This document shows, piece by piece, positions 13,979-16,709 of a stretch of 16,709 bases of DNA. Both the position numbers and the translations under genes were made by a program. The first letter of the stretch is position 1. Each line of letters starts with the position of its first letter. The notes under the pieces are model-generated. The model was not told the origin of the DNA. It did no database searches and was given only the letters and a program-made list of their open reading frames with translations. This DNA comes from Micromonosporaceae bacterium. Its GTDB lineage: Bacteria > Actinomycetota > Actinomycetes > Mycobacteriales > Micromonosporaceae. Where the stretch lies: NCBI GenBank assembly GCA_019689695.1, contig JADGHA010000034.1, forward strand, positions 1 through 16,709, written 5' to 3'.

Positions 13979-14857
13979 GTGCCCCCGCTGAGCGTGCCGC
14001 GCCTGGTCACCGAGGTCCAGCTGGACTCGTGGCTCACGCTCGCCCTGGTCGTGGCCGCCGGCCTGTACCTGTACGGGGCGCACCGGCTCCGGGCCCGCGG
14101 CGACCGGTGGCCGGCGGCCCGGACCGCGCTGTTCCTCGGCCCCGGCCTCGGCTCCATCGCCCTGGTGACCCTGTCCGGCCTGGGCGCCTACGACACCACC
14201 CTGCTGTCGGTGCACATGGTCCAGCACATGGTGCTGTCCATGGTCGCGCCGATCTTCCTGGCCCTGGGCGCCCCGATCACCCTGGCCCTGCGCACCCTCA
14301 CCGGGCGTCCGCGCCGGGCGCTGCTGGCCATCGTGCACAGCCGGCTGGCCAAGGTCGTGACGTTTCCCCTCTACGCGTACGCCGTCTTCGTGGTCAACCC
14401 GTTCGTGCTCTACTTCACCGACCTGTACCGGCTGACCCTCGAGCACGAGGTGCTGCACGAGCTGGTCCACGCGCACTTCATCCTGACCGGCTGCCTGTTC
14501 TTCTGGCCGTTGGTCGGCCTGGATCCGCTGCCCGGCCGCTGGCCGTACCCGGCCCGGGCGCTGCTGATGGTGCTGTCGGTGCCGTTCCACACCGTGCTGG
14601 GCCTGACCATCATGCAGAGCCATACCCTGCTCGGCGGGGACTGGTACCCGTCGCTGCACCTGGCCTGGGCCGATCCGGCCACCGACCAGCGGGTGGCCGG
14701 CGGGGTGCTGTGGGCCGGAGGCGAGCTGGTCAGCGTGACCATGCTCGGGGTGCTCGTGGTGCAGTGGATGCGCGCCGCCGAGCGGGAGGCAAGGCGGGTG
14801 GACCGCGAGCTGGACCGCCAGGAGGCCCTGCGGCAGCGCGAGGCCCTCGGCGGGTAG
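13979..14857 (+). CDS. CtaG-type cytochrome c oxidase assembly protein
   Basis: A 292-aa polytopic membrane protein of the caa3_CtaG family, which is thought to help assemble the copper centres of heme-copper oxidases. Seven hydrophobic segments are visible. Conserved His-rich stretches are HMVQHMVLSMVAP (H79, H83) and HEVLHELVHAHF (156-167: H156, H160, H164, H166), with C172 just after; these could bind copper (inference). WAGGE (245-249) is another family mark. The C-terminal 30 residues are highly charged and probably cytoplasmic. It is divergent from ctaE, which supports a role in oxidase assembly. The GTG start is the only one that fits the -10 spacing; a GTG at 13994 would remove five residues. 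Confidence 0.9.
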   Translation: MPPLSVPRLVTEVQLDSWLTLALVVAAGLYLYGAHRLRARGDRWPAARTALFLGPGLGSIALVTLSGLGAYDTTLLSVHMVQHMVLSMVAPIFLALGAPITLALRTLTGRPRRALLAIVHSRLAKVVTFPLYAYAVFVVNPFVLYFTDLYRLTLEHEVLHELVHAHFILTGCLFFWPLVGLDPLPGRWPYPARALLMVLSVPFHTVLGLTIMQSHTLLGGDWYPSLHLAWADPATDQRVAGGVLWAGGELVSVTMLGVLVVQWMRAAEREARRVDRELDRQEALRQREALGG

Positions 14858-14860
14858 CAT
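14855..14860 (+). promoter_or_regulatory. -10 box for the receiver-like gene, overlapping a stop codon
   Basis: TAGCAT ends eight bases before the ATG at 14869. Its first three bases are the stop codon of the CtaG-like gene. There is no ribosome site in the 11-base gap, which again points to a leaderless start or to coupling. Confidence 0.4.
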
Positions 14861-14868
14861 CACGCACC

Positions 14869-15264
14869 ATGGCGACCGCGACTGTCCTCCTCTACAGCGA
14901 CGATCCGCAGGTCCGGCACCGGATGCGGCTGGCCGCCGGCACCCGCCCCGCGCCCGACCTTCAGATCGAGTTCGTCGAGGCCGGCACCTACGACGAGTGC
15001 GTGCGCATCCTCGACGAGTACGAGGTGGATCTGGTCGTGCTCGACGGCGAGGCGGCGCCGGCCGGCGGGATCGGCATCGCCCGCCAGCTCAAGGACGAGA
15101 TTCCCGATGCTCCCCCGACCTGCGTGGTGCTCGCCCGTGCGGCGGACCGGTGGTTGGCCGCGTACGCCCGGGTGGACGCCACGCTGACGCACCCGCTCGA
15201 CCCGATGACCACCGGGCAGACCATCGCCGGCCTGCTCCGCAAGCGCATCGGGCTGGCTGCCTGA
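14869..15264 (+). CDS. Degenerate receiver-domain protein
   Basis: A 131-aa protein with the receiver fold only and no output domain. The acidic pair D11-D12 (LLYSDDP) and an aspartate at the phosphoacceptor place, D59 (LVVLDGEAAP), are present. The switch threonine position reads A89 (VVLARA), and the usual Lys-Pro is H108-P109 (LTHPLDP). Loss of the lysine and of Thr/Ser argues that normal phospho-switching is impaired, so it may work as an unphosphorylated adaptor or respond in another way (inference). No kinase gene is adjacent. It lies 11 bases after the CtaG-like gene and 31 bases before trpD, so it may be in one transcript with either. Confidence 0.82.
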   Translation: MATATVLLYSDDPQVRHRMRLAAGTRPAPDLQIEFVEAGTYDECVRILDEYEVDLVVLDGEAAPAGGIGIARQLKDEIPDAPPTCVVLARAADRWLAAYARVDATLTHPLDPMTTGQTIAGLLRKRIGLAA

Positions 15265-15283
15265 CTCCTGCCGACCCCGTCCC

Positions 15284-15288
15284 GGAGG
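15284..15288 (+). promoter_or_regulatory. Ribosome binding site of trpD
   Basis: A perfect GGAGG ends seven bases before the ATG at 15296. It fixes the start. Confidence 0.7.
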
Positions 15289-15295
15289 CGATCCC

Positions 15296-16360
15296 ATGGG
15301 GGATGCTCCACGCACCTGGCCCAACCTGCTGGCCGCTCTGCTGCGCGGCGAGGAGCTGTCCACGGCGGACACCGCGTGGGCGATGGGCGAGATCATGTCG
15401 GGCGAGGCGACGCCCGCCCAGATCGCCGGCTTCGCCACCGCGCTGCGCGCCAAGGGCGAGACGCCCGGCGAGGTCGCCGGCCTGGTCGAGGCGATGCTCG
15501 CGCACGCCACCAGGGTGCCGCTGACCGAGGCGGAGCGGGCCGCCGCGGTGGACGTGGTCGGTACCGGCGGCGACCGGGCGCACACGGTCAACATCTCCAC
15601 CATGGCCGCGGTCGTCGTCGCCGCGGCCGGCGTGCCGGTGGTCAAGCACGGCAACCGGGCCGCCTCCTCCGCCTGCGGGGCGGCGGACCTGCTGGAGCAC
15701 CTGGGCGTCCCGCTGAACCTCGGCCCGGAAGGCGTGGCCCGGTGCGTCACCGAGGCCGGCATCGGCTTCTGCTTCGCCGCCCGGTTCCACCCGGGCATGC
15801 GGCACGCCGGGTCCACCCGACGGGAGCTGGGCGTGGCCACCTTCTTCAACTTCCTCGGCCCGCTGACCAACCCGGCCCAGCCCCGCAGCGCGCTGGTCGG
15901 CTGCTTCGACTCGCGGATGGCCCCGGTGATGGCCGAGGTGTTCGCCCGGCGCGGCGACTCGGTGCTGCTGGTCCGCGGTGAGGATGGGCTGGACGAGCTG
16001 AGCACGGCCGCGCCCACCCGGGTCTGGGTGGTCCACCAGGGTTCGGTGACCGAGACCGTGCTGGACGCGGCCGACCTGGGCCTGGACCGGGCCAAGCCGG
16101 ACGACCTGCGCGGCGGCGACGCGGCTTTCAACGGGGAGGTGGCCCGCCGGGTGTTCGCCGGGGAGCGGGGTCCGGTCCGCGACGCGGTGCTGGCCAACGC
16201 GGCCGCCGCGCTCGCCGCCCGCAACGGTCCCGGCGGCGACCTGGTCGCCACGCTGCGCGCCGGGCTGGACCAGGCGGCCGCGGCGGTCGACTCCGGTGCG
16301 GCGGCGCGGCTGCTGGAGCGGTGGGTCGCGGTCGCCACCGACGCGCACGCCGCGTCGTGA
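15296..16360 (+). CDS. trpD: Anthranilate phosphoribosyltransferase
   Basis: A 354-aa cytoplasmic enzyme that joins anthranilate to PRPP, the second step of tryptophan synthesis. The PRPP site is GTGGD (89-93) with NIST (99-102); KHGNR (117-121) binds anthranilate and phosphate; NPA (192-194) and the metal-binding D233-E234 in GEDGLDELS complete the active site. The N-terminal helical domain (about 8-72, including SGEATPAQIAGFATALRAKG) forms the dimer interface. The length fits the family. No other trp gene is in the window, so it is unlinked, as is common in Actinobacteria. The start is fixed by a strong ribosome site. Confidence 0.96.
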   Translation: MGDAPRTWPNLLAALLRGEELSTADTAWAMGEIMSGEATPAQIAGFATALRAKGETPGEVAGLVEAMLAHATRVPLTEAERAAAVDVVGTGGDRAHTVNISTMAAVVVAAAGVPVVKHGNRAASSACGAADLLEHLGVPLNLGPEGVARCVTEAGIGFCFAARFHPGMRHAGSTRRELGVATFFNFLGPLTNPAQPRSALVGCFDSRMAPVMAEVFARRGDSVLLVRGEDGLDELSTAAPTRVWVVHQGSVTETVLDAADLGLDRAKPDDLRGGDAAFNGEVARRVFAGERGPVRDAVLANAAAALAARNGPGGDLVATLRAGLDQAAAAVDSGAAARLLERWVAVATDAHAAS

Positions 16361-16382
16361 TGTGAGGTCTGGATTCGCGACA

Positions 16383-16424
16383 GCCCGTCCATCGGGCGTC
16401 CGGGCGCCGCGCGGGGGCCGCGCG
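16383..16424 (+). terminator. Hairpins after trpD, possible terminator
   Basis: GCCCG (16383-16387) can pair with CGGGC (16393-16397). Just beyond, CGCGCGG (16408-16414) pairs perfectly with CCGCGCG (16418-16424) around a GGG loop. Both follow the trpD stop and precede the last gene. No T tract follows, and GC-rich DNA forms such stems readily, so the call is weak. Confidence 0.3.
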
Positions 16425-16501
16425 CCGCGCTGACCCGCCGGGCGCTGACACGCCGAGCCGGGTCCACCACCCTGTCGTGCCCGCGTGGCACGGTGAATGA
16501 C

Positions 16502-16708
16502 ATGGGTGTAACTCGGGAGATCTACTGCGCGACCTGCGCCACCGTGGCGCCGTTCGAGCCGTGCTCCGGCGACGGCGACGACAGTCCGGAGTGGGCCTGC
16601 ACCCGCTGTGGCGAGGCGATCGTGCTCGCCCCGCTCACCCTGGTGGGGACGCCCAGCCGGCGGGCGCGCCAGGTGCCGCCCGGGCGGCCGGACGCGGCGG
16701 CCGCCTAG
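16502..16708 (+). CDS. Small zinc-ribbon-like protein
   Basis: A 68-aa protein with CATC (C9, C12) and CTRC (C33, C36) knuckles, about 20 residues apart, as in a zinc ribbon. An extra C21 lies in the acidic loop between them. The tail after residue 45 is basic and Pro/Ala-rich and probably disordered. No enzyme motif is visible; similar short proteins exist in related actinobacteria without a known role (from memory). ATG 16502 gives MGVTREIYCATC; a GTG at 16493 would add three residues, and neither has a clear ribosome site. It is complete, ending one base before the window edge. Confidence 0.65.
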   Translation: MGVTREIYCATCATVAPFEPCSGDGDDSPEWACTRCGEAIVLAPLTLVGTPSRRARQVPPGRPDAAAA

Positions 16709-16709
16709 C

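Noticed and set aside
16361..16501. trp attenuator or riboswitch-like element after trpD
   Set aside because: The stems lie after the gene, not before it, and no Trp-rich leader peptide is visible; a terminator is the simpler reading.

Overview
The window looks like a chromosomal segment of a high-GC actinobacterium. It is very GC-rich by eye, GTG starts are common, and the ctaE-qcrCAB genes (cytochrome c oxidase subunit III and the cytochrome bc1 complex with a diheme cytochrome c) have the layout and features known from Actinobacteria. The gene order (DEDDh/GIY-YIG protein, Rel-like protein, Nudix, nucleotidyltransferase, Lrp-type domain, then qcr/cta and trpD) and the protein styles suggest Micromonosporaceae (Micromonospora/Actinoplanes relatives). 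The family assignment is inference; no rRNA or other marker gene is present.

Layout. Left block (65-5408, all +): a fusion of a DEDDh exonuclease with a UvrC/Cho-like GIY-YIG nuclease; a shortened RelA/SpoT homologue; then a compact run of a Nudix hydrolase, a sugar-phosphate-type nucleotidyltransferase and a stand-alone Lrp/AsnC ligand-binding domain, with short overlaps or gaps. A convergent minus-strand gene (5414-5905) encodes a single-pass membrane protein of unknown role. Middle block (6009-9591, +): an OmpR-family response regulator and histidine kinase with an ATGA overlap, a secreted PepSY protein with an Asp/His-rich repeat tail, and an alpha/beta hydrolase. A large hairpin made from a repeated GTTGATCAT motif separates this from the respiratory operon. 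Right block: ctaE-qcrC-qcrA-qcrB on the minus strand (13904 to 9684), then divergently a CtaG-like membrane protein, a degenerate receiver-domain protein, trpD, and a small zinc-ribbon-like protein at the right edge. No intergenic stretch exceeds about 150 bases, and I see no RNA gene, CRISPR array, transposase or prophage.

How the genes work together: ctaE and qcrCAB encode part of the bc1-aa3 branch of the respiratory chain, in which the diheme QcrC replaces a soluble cytochrome c; the adjacent divergent CtaG-like protein probably helps oxidase assembly. The two-component pair probably controls itself and the PepSY gene: 11-bp-phased half-sites of the type [GA][CT]TAA lie in both upstream regions. 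trpD supplies the second step of tryptophan synthesis.

The most interesting points are regulatory or architectural rather than a new multi-gene system. They are: a series of TAnnnT-type -10 boxes placed 6-8 bases before start codons (apparent leaderless transcripts, including a divergent leaderless pair); the phased operator repeats; a stop codon embedded in a repeat unit next to a long hairpin; a UvrC-like four-cysteine set kept in the exonuclease fusion; and a Rel protein with an intact hydrolase site, an altered synthetase domain and no ACT domain.
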